A DNA stretch of 33,444 bases from Candidatus Gastranaerophilales bacterium. Lineage in GTDB: Bacteria; Cyanobacteriota; Vampirovibrionia; Gastranaerophilales; Gastranaerophilaceae. Position 1 is the first letter of the stretch. Every line of letters starts with the position of its first letter. The notes under the pieces are model-generated. The model did no database searches. It had not been told where the DNA came from and saw nothing but the letters and a program-made list of their open reading frames with translations. Made by a program: the position numbers and the translations under genes. Shown here piece after piece: positions 26,030 through 33,444 of the stretch. The DNA lies in the NCBI GenBank assembly GCA_905236205.1, contig CAJOPF010000046.1, positions 1 to 33,444 on the forward strand. Direction: 5' to 3'.

Positions 26030-27787
26030 ATGGCAAGAATTAAACAACTGTCTAAAAATTTAATAAATCAAATTGCAGCGGGAGAAGTTATTGAAAGACC
26101 TGTGTCCGTAGTAAAAGAACTTGTAGAAAACGCTATTGATGCAGGTTCAACAAAGATTAGTATTGAAATTAACAATAATTGCAGGGATATAAGAGTTGCG
26201 GATAACGGTTCGGGCATACATCCAGACGATATTATTCTGGCTTTTTCAAAACACGCAACAAGCAAAATACAGACAGTTGAAGATTTATATTCGATAGAAA
26301 CTCTCGGATTTAGGGGAGAAGCTCTTTCAAGTATAATTTCTATTGCAAAAGTTACCTGCACAACAAGAACAAAAGATTACGATTACGGATTTAAAGTTGA
26401 ATGTGCGAATTCGGAAGTTCAAAAAACTCAATTCGGATGCGCAGTCGGAACAATAATGACCGTAAAAGATTTATTTTATAATATTCCTGCAAGATTAAAG
26501 TTTTTGAAAAGTGAAAAAACAGAATTTTCGTATATTCAGGAACTTGTTCAATCAATTGCTTTGGTTAATTCAAATATAGCTTTTGAATTAAAAAACAATG
26601 ACAAAACAGTACTAAAAACAAACGGTTTGGGCAATTTAATCAATACAATAAAAGACCTTTATTCAAAAGATACCGCAAGTCATTTGAAAGAAGTTTTTAA
26701 AACTGATGAATTATCGGGATTAAAAATTTCAGGCTATATTTCAACACCCGATTACACACGTTCGAGTAAAAAATATAATATCTTCATAAATTCAAGAACG
26801 GTAAAATGTCAGGTATTTCAAAAAGCCATAGATACAGCCTATAAAAATATGATTGCAAAAGGAAAATATCCGTTTGTAGTTTTAAATCTTGAACTTTCAC
26901 CGACAGATATTGATGTAAACGTTCATCCTTCAAAAAAAGAAGTTCGATATAAAAACACAAACCAAATTTTTAGTTTTATATATTCCGCAATTGATATGGC
27001 TCTTTCAAATTACGTAGAAAGACCTGTAACAAATACTCTCAGCGTTGTAGAATTTAAGCCTGAGCAAACGGCAGAACAAAAATCTTTTGAAGATATATAC
27101 GTAAGTGATTTAAAACCTGTAAAACCAATTCAGGATGTATTTATAAAACCACGACAAGAAGTTACTCAAAATACCTTTTTTACAAAACAAGAAACAATTG
27201 TTCAAAACTCAATAACTCCGCAGGAAGAAGTCGAAACGGACAAAATTATAGGTCAATATAAAAAAACTTATATACTAATTGAAAAAGATGAAGGTTTGGA
27301 AATTGTTGACCAGCATATTGCAGAAGAAAGATATATTTATGAAAAATTAAAATCGCAAAATGAAATTGCATCACAAATATTGTTTTTGTCTGACGTAATA
27401 GAAGTTTCTCCGACAGAAGCTCAATTGATAAGAGAAAACAAGGATAAATTTGAGCATTTTGGTTTTCAAATTGAGGTTTTGAACGATAAAGAAGTAACCT
27501 TTAAAAAAGTTCCGCAATTACTGTCAAAAACAAACACAAAAGAAATCTTATCGGATATTTTGGAAAATCTTGACGGAGATATAGCAGGACTTGAAGAACA
27601 TATTTTAATTACAACTTCATGCAAAGCCGCAGTAAAGGCATGTCAGGAATTGTCTTTGTTTCAAATGCAGGAACTAATAAAAAAATGGCGAAAATGTGAA
27701 AAACCTTATACATGCCCGCATGGCAGACCTATTTCAAAAATAATTCCACACAAAGAACTTGCAGGATTTTTTCAAAGAAATAAATAA
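26030..27787 (+). CDS. mutL: DNA mismatch repair protein MutL
   Basis: IKQLSKNLINQIAAGEVIERPVSVVKELVENAIDAGSTKI, TLGFRGEALSSI; C-terminal DQHIAEERYIYE and CPHGRPI. Confidence 0.96.
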   Translation: MARIKQLSKNLINQIAAGEVIERPVSVVKELVENAIDAGSTKISIEINNNCRDIRVADNGSGIHPDDIILAFSKHATSKIQTVEDLYSIETLGFRGEALSSIISIAKVTCTTRTKDYDYGFKVECANSEVQKTQFGCAVGTIMTVKDLFYNIPARLKFLKSEKTEFSYIQELVQSIALVNSNIAFELKNNDKTVLKTNGLGNLINTIKDLYSKDTASHLKEVFKTDELSGLKISGYISTPDYTRSSKKYNIFINSRTVKCQVFQKAIDTAYKNMIAKGKYPFVVLNLELSPTDIDVNVHPSKKEVRYKNTNQIFSFIYSAIDMALSNYVERPVTNTLSVVEFKPEQTAEQKSFEDIYVSDLKPVKPIQDVFIKPRQEVTQNTFFTKQETIVQNSITPQEEVETDKIIGQYKKTYILIEKDEGLEIVDQHIAEERYIYEKLKSQNEIASQILFLSDVIEVSPTEAQLIRENKDKFEHFGFQIEVLNDKEVTFKKVPQLLSKTNTKEILSDILENLDGDIAGLEEHILITTSCKAAVKACQELSLFQMQELIKKWRKCEKPYTCPHGRPISKIIPHKELAGFFQRNK

Positions 27788-27812
27788 AAAGCGCTCAATG
27801 AGCGCTTTTTAT
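27786..27812. terminator. Bidirectional terminator
   Basis: aaaaaGCGCTCaatGAGCGCttttt between convergent mutL and HD-GYP genes. Confidence 0.9.
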
Positions 27813-29195
27813 TTAAACAACTTTTGTCAAAGCTTCATATATAACAGGATCCCATTTTACACCTGCTTCTTCTTTCAGAATTGCAAGAGCCTTCTCTTTT
27901 GGCATAGCTTTTCTGAACGGTCTGTCCGAAGTAAGAGCTGTATAAGCATCCGCAATCGCGATAATTCTTGAGCCCAAAGGAATTGACATTCCGCTTAAGC
28001 CCTCAGGTTCGCCTCTGCCGTCCCAACGTTCCTTGTGGTAATGAATATACGGAATAACTTCTGATAAGAAATTGATATTCATTAACAGATTTACACCAAC
28101 GTTAGGGTGATTTTGCAAACGTTCCCAATCTTCTTTGGTTAATTTTCCGCCATGATTAAACAAATCTTCAGGCAGTGTAATTTTACCTACATTTTGCAAT
28201 AATCCTGCATAATATATCAAATCACTTGTTTTTTCGTTCAATTTAAGGTTTTTACAAATTAACCTTGATAAATCAGCTGTCAATTGTGAGTGAGCAACCG
28301 TATATTCACCTTTAGCATCAACAGCTTTTGCAAGCAGGGTAACAAATATTTGTTGTTCATCACCCAAATCACCTATAAGAGCGGTCAATTCGGCTCTCAT
28401 GTGCTGCAAATCTATCATTCCTGCGTACTCATCTGCGAGTATATTGTTTACATCATCAATTGTTTTTTGTAACGACATTGATGTTGCAAACAACCTTGCC
28501 ATAGAAACAATCAATTTGCTTAACTCTGGTTTAAACGTTCTTTCAGAATAACTTTCAACAACAACTACGCCGACATTATACGCATTATTACTCATTGGAA
28601 TTGCTGATAAAAGTTTTACTTTATCTTCAAATAACGCTTTGTTAGGAACAAAATCCGCATTGTCATTAGGATTTTTTATTTCAACAATATCTCTTGTATT
28701 GAAAGCGTCAGCAACAAAAGCATGCTGATTTAAGTTATAGCCGATATTTTCTTTATATATATCATCTTTGAAATTTATTGATGAGCCGACTAAAAGCAAG
28801 TCATGGTTTTCCGTATCTAAACCTTTTGCAAAATCTTTTGTCAAATACACATGGCATGCATCCACATCCAGCATTTGAGAAATAGTTTTTGCAATAGAAT
28901 TGTAAATAACGTAATCTTCTTTCGAATTAAATCCCAAGACACAGAGCGTGTTATCAAGAGAATATATAGAAACCAATTCCCTCAATTGATTTTTGAGACT
29001 TTCTGATTTATCTTTTTTATCTTTTTCGGATTTGCCGATTTTTTGCGCCAAATCATCAGATATAAGACATTCGGAAATAAAATCACCTAAATTAAGTGCA
29101 AAGATTTCTTCTAAAGGATCGTCATTCATCAAATCCATACTGCGACCAAATAGAGATGCTCCTGTACTGTTATCCTCTAATTTTTTTTCTTCCAT
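27813..29195 (-). CDS. GAF-like + HD-GYP-like domain protein with degenerate active-site motifs
   Basis: GGKLTKEDWERLQNHPNVGVNLL...YIHYHKERWDGRGEPEGLSGMSIPLGSRIIAIADAYTALTSDRPFRKAMP; HD is QN, HHE is HKE, GYP is GEP. Confidence 0.87.
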   Translation of the reverse strand: MEEKKLEDNSTGASLFGRSMDLMNDDPLEEIFALNLGDFISECLISDDLAQKIGKSEKDKKDKSESLKNQLRELVSIYSLDNTLCVLGFNSKEDYVIYNSIAKTISQMLDVDACHVYLTKDFAKGLDTENHDLLLVGSSINFKDDIYKENIGYNLNQHAFVADAFNTRDIVEIKNPNDNADFVPNKALFEDKVKLLSAIPMSNNAYNVGVVVVESYSERTFKPELSKLIVSMARLFATSMSLQKTIDDVNNILADEYAGMIDLQHMRAELTALIGDLGDEQQIFVTLLAKAVDAKGEYTVAHSQLTADLSRLICKNLKLNEKTSDLIYYAGLLQNVGKITLPEDLFNHGGKLTKEDWERLQNHPNVGVNLLMNINFLSEVIPYIHYHKERWDGRGEPEGLSGMSIPLGSRIIAIADAYTALTSDRPFRKAMPKEKALAILKEEAGVKWDPVIYEALTKVV

Positions 29196-29459
29196 TACTG
29201 TAAATATCCTCTTTTTGTTTCTTATACATCTTATATCGGCACAATTTTTAAAAACTTTGATGTTTTTTGAAAATTTTATACTAAAGTATGAAAAAGTTTA
29301 AACTTTTTATATAAATTTTTACCCTAAAACTTGTTTGTAATAAGTATTTTTGTTATCATGTAAATAAATGTTACGGTTTTAAAACATCTTGAAATCGTTT
29401 TTTAGTAAAATACTTTATAAAAGTGTAAGTAGCACGTGATAAGAGAGGTCAGGTGTAGC

Positions 29460-29681
29460 ATGTCAGAAAACCAATTTGAAGATTTTCTTGAAAATAACAA
29501 AGGTAATTTGGAATATTTAAACAAAAATGACAGAAGAATGAGGTTTAATAATGCAAAAGACCCTATTTATTTTGCATTTAACTTTGTTGAAAATAGACCT
29601 GTAAGCGCATTGATAAAAGACTTTTTTGAAGACATGATGTTTGAAATAAAAAAAGCATTTTCTCCAAAAAAGAAGAAATAA
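29460..29681 (+). CDS. Small hypothetical protein with basic C-terminus
   Basis: 73 aa MSENQFEDFLENNKGNLEYLNKNDRRMRF...FSPKKKK; followed by a terminator; start placed at 29460. Confidence 0.65.
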   Translation: MSENQFEDFLENNKGNLEYLNKNDRRMRFNNAKDPIYFAFNFVENRPVSALIKDFFEDMMFEIKKAFSPKKKK

Positions 29682-29691
29682 TAAAAGACAC

Positions 29692-29717
29692 AAAAGCTCC
29701 GATAAATCGGAGCTTTT
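29692..29717. terminator. Rho-independent terminator
   Basis: aaaAGCTCCGATaaATCGGAGCTttt. Confidence 0.88.
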
Positions 29718-29799
29718 TGCTTAATATTTATTAAAAATATGTGTTAAAAATTTGTATTTTTTTTCTGTATCAAATAGAATATTACTAAGGGTAGGGGAA

Positions 29800-30294
29800 A
29801 TGTCGACGCAAAGTTTAAGCGATATAACGCTCACTCCGAGCGAAGTTAGAGAAATTCTTGATGCTGATAATGATGAAATTATCAGTTTGTGTAAACGTGC
29901 ATCTATTATACCTCGCAGAAACAGACGCGGATTAACTTATTTTTCTTATGATGACGTAAAACGTTTACAGCAGGTAAAACAAATGAGAAATACTTTAGTA
30001 AGAATTTCTCCAAATCAAGCTGTGGACAGAATTATGAATTCTTTCAGTCAAATGGAAGAAAAAATATCCGATAATATAATTGAAAATTTGGATAAAAAAC
30101 TTTCCGAAAAACTTAAAAATATAGAAATTATGACGGAAGAAATCGTAAAACTTCAAACCGAAAATGAAAAATTGAAAAATAAAATTATGGAACTGCATCG
30201 TGAAAATGTTCAAATGAAAATGGAATTGGATAAATTTGAAAAAATCGGTTTTGGTTTCTATAAAAAATATGAAGTAAAAGATTACAGTATATAA
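29800..30294 (+). CDS. MerR-like HTH protein with C-terminal coiled coil
   Basis: LTPSEVREILDADNDEIISLCKRASIIPRRNRRGLTYFSYDDVKRLQQVKQMR followed by a heptad-rich helix; SD TAGGGGAA before ATG 29800. Confidence 0.78.
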   Translation: MSTQSLSDITLTPSEVREILDADNDEIISLCKRASIIPRRNRRGLTYFSYDDVKRLQQVKQMRNTLVRISPNQAVDRIMNSFSQMEEKISDNIIENLDKKLSEKLKNIEIMTEEIVKLQTENEKLKNKIMELHRENVQMKMELDKFEKIGFGFYKKYEVKDYSI

Positions 30295-30306
30295 AAGGAT
30301 TTAATC

Positions 30307-31329
30307 ATGGCAGTAAAAGAAAAAGTTGAAGATTCATCAAAAGTTTCAACTGAAAGAGAAAAAGCGCTAAAACTTGCAATAGAAAAGATAGAAAAGGATT
30401 TTGGTAAAGGTTCGATAATGAAGCTTGGCGACAAGCCTTCCGTAAGCGTTGAAGCAATACCGACAGGAGCATTAGATTTGGATATTGCGCTTGGAATAGG
30501 CGGTATACCAAGAGGAAGAATTATTGAAATATACGGACCTGAAAGCTCAGGTAAAACAACTCTTGCACAGCACATTGTTGCAGAATGTCAAAAAAAAGGC
30601 GGTATAGCAGCTTTTGTTGACGCAGAACACGCTCTTGACCCTGAATATGCAAGAAATATCGGAGTAAAAATTGAAGAATTGCTTATTTCGCAACCTGATA
30701 CAGGTGAGCAAGCGCTGGATATAACGGAAGAACTTGTTCGTTCTGGAGCTGTTGATATTATAGTTGTAGACTCTGTTGCGGCATTGGTTCCGAAAGCTGA
30801 AATTGACGGTTCAATGGAAGACCAGCAAATGGGTTTGCAAGCTCGTTTGATGAGTAAAGCTTTGAGAAAATTAACGGGTATAATCGGAAAAACAAATACT
30901 ACCGTTATTTTTATCAACCAATTACGTATGAAAATAGGCTTTGTACTTGGTAATCCCGAAACAACAACAGGCGGCAACGCATTAAAATATTATTCTTCTG
31001 TTCGTATGGAAATAAGAAGAACAGAAACCTTGAAAGGTGAAAACGGAGATATCGGTAATCACGTTAAAGTAAAAGTATTGAAAAATAAAGTTGCTCCTCC
31101 TTTCAGAACAGCAGAATTTGATATTATTTTCGGCAAAGGAATTTGCAAATACGGTAATATACTTGATGTTGGTGTAAAACTCGGCATAATTGATAAATCG
31201 GGTTCATGGTTCAGCTACAAGGATGAAAAATTAGGTCAAGGCAGAGAAAAAGCAAAAGAATATCTTGCACAAAACCTTGATATTATGGAAAAAATTGAAA
31301 CAGAAATCCGAGAAAAATTAGCTGAGTAA
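30307..31329 (+). CDS. recA: Recombinase RecA
   Basis: [88 protein letters not shown]. Confidence 0.99.
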   Translation: MAVKEKVEDSSKVSTEREKALKLAIEKIEKDFGKGSIMKLGDKPSVSVEAIPTGALDLDIALGIGGIPRGRIIEIYGPESSGKTTLAQHIVAECQKKGGIAAFVDAEHALDPEYARNIGVKIEELLISQPDTGEQALDITEELVRSGAVDIIVVDSVAALVPKAEIDGSMEDQQMGLQARLMSKALRKLTGIIGKTNTTVIFINQLRMKIGFVLGNPETTTGGNALKYYSSVRMEIRRTETLKGENGDIGNHVKVKVLKNKVAPPFRTAEFDIIFGKGICKYGNILDVGVKLGIIDKSGSWFSYKDEKLGQGREKAKEYLAQNLDIMEKIETEIREKLAE

Positions 31330-31373
31330 AGATACGTATACTGCAACAAGTGCGGTATGACAAATTTGTTTTG

Positions 31374-31398
31374 TGGCATGACGCACATTGTCATGCCA
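31374..31398. repeat. Inverted repeat, 9-bp perfect arms, downstream of recA
   Basis: TGGCATGAC-gcacatt-GTCATGCCA. Confidence 0.8.
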
Positions 31399-31440
31399 TG
31401 TTTATTACGTCATATTTGTCAACAGATATCCATAGTGCTG

Positions 31441-31488
31441 TATGACAAAATTAACTACTCACAACTCACTATTCACGATTCACTACTC
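31441..31488. repeat. Degenerate 7-bp tandem repeat array A, preceded by TATGACAAAA
   Basis: ACTACTC ACAACTC ACTATTC ACGATTC ACTACTC (31454-31488). Confidence 0.8.
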
Positions 31489-31514
31489 CACCGCAACTCA
31501 CATTGTTCGCGCAG

Positions 31515-31558
31515 TATGACAAAACTACTCAAGACTCACTATTTACTACTCACGATTC
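31515..31558. repeat. Degenerate 7-bp tandem repeat array B, preceded by TATGACAAAA
   Basis: ACTACTC AAGACTC ACTATTT ACTACTC ACGATTC (31524-31558); same leader as array A. Confidence 0.8.
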
Positions 31559-31566
31559 ACAAATTA

Positions 31567-33444
31567 TTATATCAATTGCCATTCATTAAAGCCTGACCAG
31601 TCGTCCCAACGATTATATGCGGCACAAAGAGTATATTGTCCGTCATCGTCAAGTCCGCTTGCTATAGCTTCGCTTGTGCTTGAAAATCCTCTGTCTGTGA
31701 GCCAGCCGACTACGTCAGCAATCAGAGAACCTGCATTCTTGCTCAATAAATTAGAATAATTTAATTGATAACGGCTATATTCTTCCGCAGTAACAGTTTC
31801 CATTTTTCCTTTTTCAAAACCGTCTTTGATTTTTAAGTAGTTACCCGGAGTATCTCCGCTGATAATACTGCTCAAACCTGTTGCGTCAGTAAAGTACAAA
31901 TCTTTTCCGTACGTACCGTCTAAATTTATATCAAAATAAGTAAATAAATCTGTAACCGAATTACCAAGACATATTTGCAAGCTGTCGTTTCCGCCCCTGT
32001 CTATTATAGTATAACCGCCAGGAGTAAGTTCCAATTCATAATCTTCATATATATCATCAATTTTGCTCAGGCTATTTACCAGAACATCTTTTCTGTGTTG
32101 CAATATTCCCATACCGTCAGGATCACTAAAATTAAAGTCATGATTTATGTAAGTACTACTTGTATCAACCAATTGTGTTACGCCGCTCAATGACACTTGT
32201 CCCTGCGCACTGCCCATTCTGATTTTCAAATTATCCGAGGCTTCATCTGAGTCTATATTCAATACACCTTCATTCCATTTACCTCTGAGTATAAGCTCAT
32301 TTTGGTCATAAACATCAGAATCATTAGGATTTTGAGAATAGAATCTTATATTATCGACAGCACTTGCTCCGGTATGCCAATCATGCTTGAATACCATATT
32401 TATATTATCTGCGTATCTGAAACCAATATTTGTTTTATATTTATTTAAATAGCCGTTAGTATCAACAATAGTTTGCCTATAATCATCGGAATTACAAAAT
32501 ATATTTTTCACTTTTCCTGTTGTAGCAATCGAAGCGTAAGTTATAGTGGCATAACCCTTACCATTCAAATATATTTGCTCTGCTCCTTTTGTATTTAGAG
32601 AAGAATTAAAAGTACCGTTCAAATTATAGGTTGACGCATAATCACCTGAAGAAATTATACTCACATCAGCATTTGCATTGATTATATTGCCTGTACCCGA
32701 TACTGTCATTTGTGTTTTGGAATTTAACATAACTTCGTTATATTTACCCGCTATATCAACAGTATTATGTTGATTGTTTGCAAGAGTGTTATTAAAAAAT
32801 ATGTGGTTATCTTCTGCATAATTCGACAAATTAACGGTATGCGCTTTATTACCTTCCAGCCACAAATAATCACCCCTGCAACTATTGTTAACAGTAGTTG
32901 AGGTGTTACCTGATAGAATATATAAATGATGTGATGTATCCAAAGTATACGATGTCTGATTAGTTATGTATGTAACCTCAGGCGCTGACATTCTCAAAAA
33001 ATCATCATACAAATAACCGTTTTTCCCTGTTGCAGTTGTTACCTTAAATGCATAGCCACGATAAAAATTAGTAAGTGAATAGAAATCCTTAACCGTAACA
33101 TTTTCTCCAGTTACAGATTTTAAAACAAGGTCATTACCTACTTGTTCGCCCAAGACATATTCATAATCTCTGAAATTATGAATAAGTCCGTCACCCTCGA
33201 TAAAAGTTGTACGAGCGCCAATATTATCGACACCGTAAATATAATCGTTTCCGTCACCTGCGTTGTAAACATACGTTGAATAAGAATTACCGCCTAAAAG
33301 ATTTATTACATCGTTACCCTTGCCTGCATTAACAGTCATTCTTTTTGCATCTATGGTAATTGAATCATTACCTGCACCTGCGTTGATGACACCATAGCTT
33401 CCGCCTGTAACCTTAATTTTATCTTTGCCGTTTGTTGTGGTTAA
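31567..33444 (-). CDS. Large RTX-like (hemolysin-type Ca-binding repeat) surface/secreted protein, C-terminal part; 5' end beyond window
   Basis: Reading frame stays open from the track ATG (33339) to the window edge (LTTTNGKDKIKVTGGSYGVINAGAGNDSITIDAKRM...). Nonapeptide-like GAGNDSI, GKGNDVI, GDGNDYI. Confidence 0.85.
   Translation of the reverse strand, partial: LTTTNGKDKIKVTGGSYGVINAGAGNDSITIDAKRMTVNAGKGNDVINLLGGNSYSTYVYNAGDGNDYIYGVDNIGARTTFIEGDGLIHNFRDYEYVLGEQVGNDLVLKSVTGENVTVKDFYSLTNFYRGYAFKVTTATGKNGYLYDDFLRMSAPEVTYITNQTSYTLDTSHHLYILSGNTSTTVNNSCRGDYLWLEGNKAHTVNLSNYAEDNHIFFNNTLANNQHNTVDIAGKYNEVMLNSKTQMTVSGTGNIINANADVSIISSGDYASTYNLNGTFNSSLNTKGAEQIYLNGKGYATITYASIATTGKVKNIFCNSDDYRQTIVDTNGYLNKYKTNIGFRYADNINMVFKHDWHTGASAVDNIRFYSQNPNDSDVYDQNELILRGKWNEGVLNIDSDEASDNLKIRMGSAQGQVSLSGVTQLVDTSSTYINHDFNFSDPDGMGILQHRKDVLVNSLSKIDDIYEDYELELTPGGYTIIDRGGNDSLQICLGNSVTDLFTYFDINLDGTYGKDLYFTDATGLSSIISGDTPGNYLKIKDGFEKGKMETVTAEEYSRYQLNYSNLLSKNAGSLIADVVGWLTDRGFSSTSEAIASGLDDDGQYTLCAAYNRWDDWSGFNEWQLI

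Noticed and set aside
26030-27787. Unusual MutL endonuclease motif (DQHI instead of DQHA)
   Set aside because: The remaining endonuclease motifs (E..E spacing, SCKAAVKAC, CPHGRP) are intact; a single Ala-to-Ile change is likely ordinary variation.
30588-30977. 129-aa minus ORF antisense to recA (also 30282-30575 and 30305-30511)
   Set aside because: Antisense shadow; the recA frame is unambiguous.
31454-31558. Possible CRISPR array
   Set aside because: The unit is 7 bp and degenerate, without spacers or repeats of CRISPR length; no cas genes in the window.
31357-31596. 79-aa plus-strand ORF downstream of recA
   Set aside because: Translation is dominated by the heptamer repeat (LTIHDSLLH, LLLTIHKLL); no SD or protein-like conservation; better explained as repeat sequence.

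Overview
This is a low-GC, gene-dense bacterial chromosomal window. The combination of genes and the MGMAASQAR-type proteins suggests Candidatus Gastranaerophilales / Vampirovibrionia (Melainabacteria), but that placement is inference only. Housekeeping genes recognised: clpP (partial, left edge), tig, a HydE-like radical SAM gene, an acyl-CoA ligase, murI, an AMIN/amidase_3 amidase, a thioredoxin-CcdA pair, ribH, murQ, gpsA, a RicT/PSP1 gene, mutL, a degenerate HD-GYP gene, a MerR-like regulator and recA. The right edge carries the C-terminal part of a large RTX-like protein. Two regions look like accessory biology. (1) A family of leaderless helix-ended proteins has three members in the window (2663-2977 minus, 4589-5914 minus, 11455-12768 plus). 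They sit with small helical or Ala/Gly-rich partners and under promoter regions rich in helically phased CATG boxes. I hypothesise an undescribed filament- or secretion-like system. (2) A surface-glycan cassette (19608-25976) encodes a UDP-uronate epimerase-like protein, a TupA-like ATP-grasp, a single-chain HisC-like aminotransferase-HAD phosphatase fusion, and two atypical glycosyltransferases. Its gene logic suggests synthesis of an amino-alcohol and its amide linkage to a uronic acid. Other observations: murI has no canonical start codon upstream of its conserved N-terminus; an apparently catalytically dead HD-GYP protein; an orphan HPPY-motif DNA methyltransferase; a three-gene tandem membrane paralog array; and degenerate 7-bp tandem repeats downstream of recA. 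No tRNA, rRNA, CRISPR array or transposase was found by reading. No database searches were possible.
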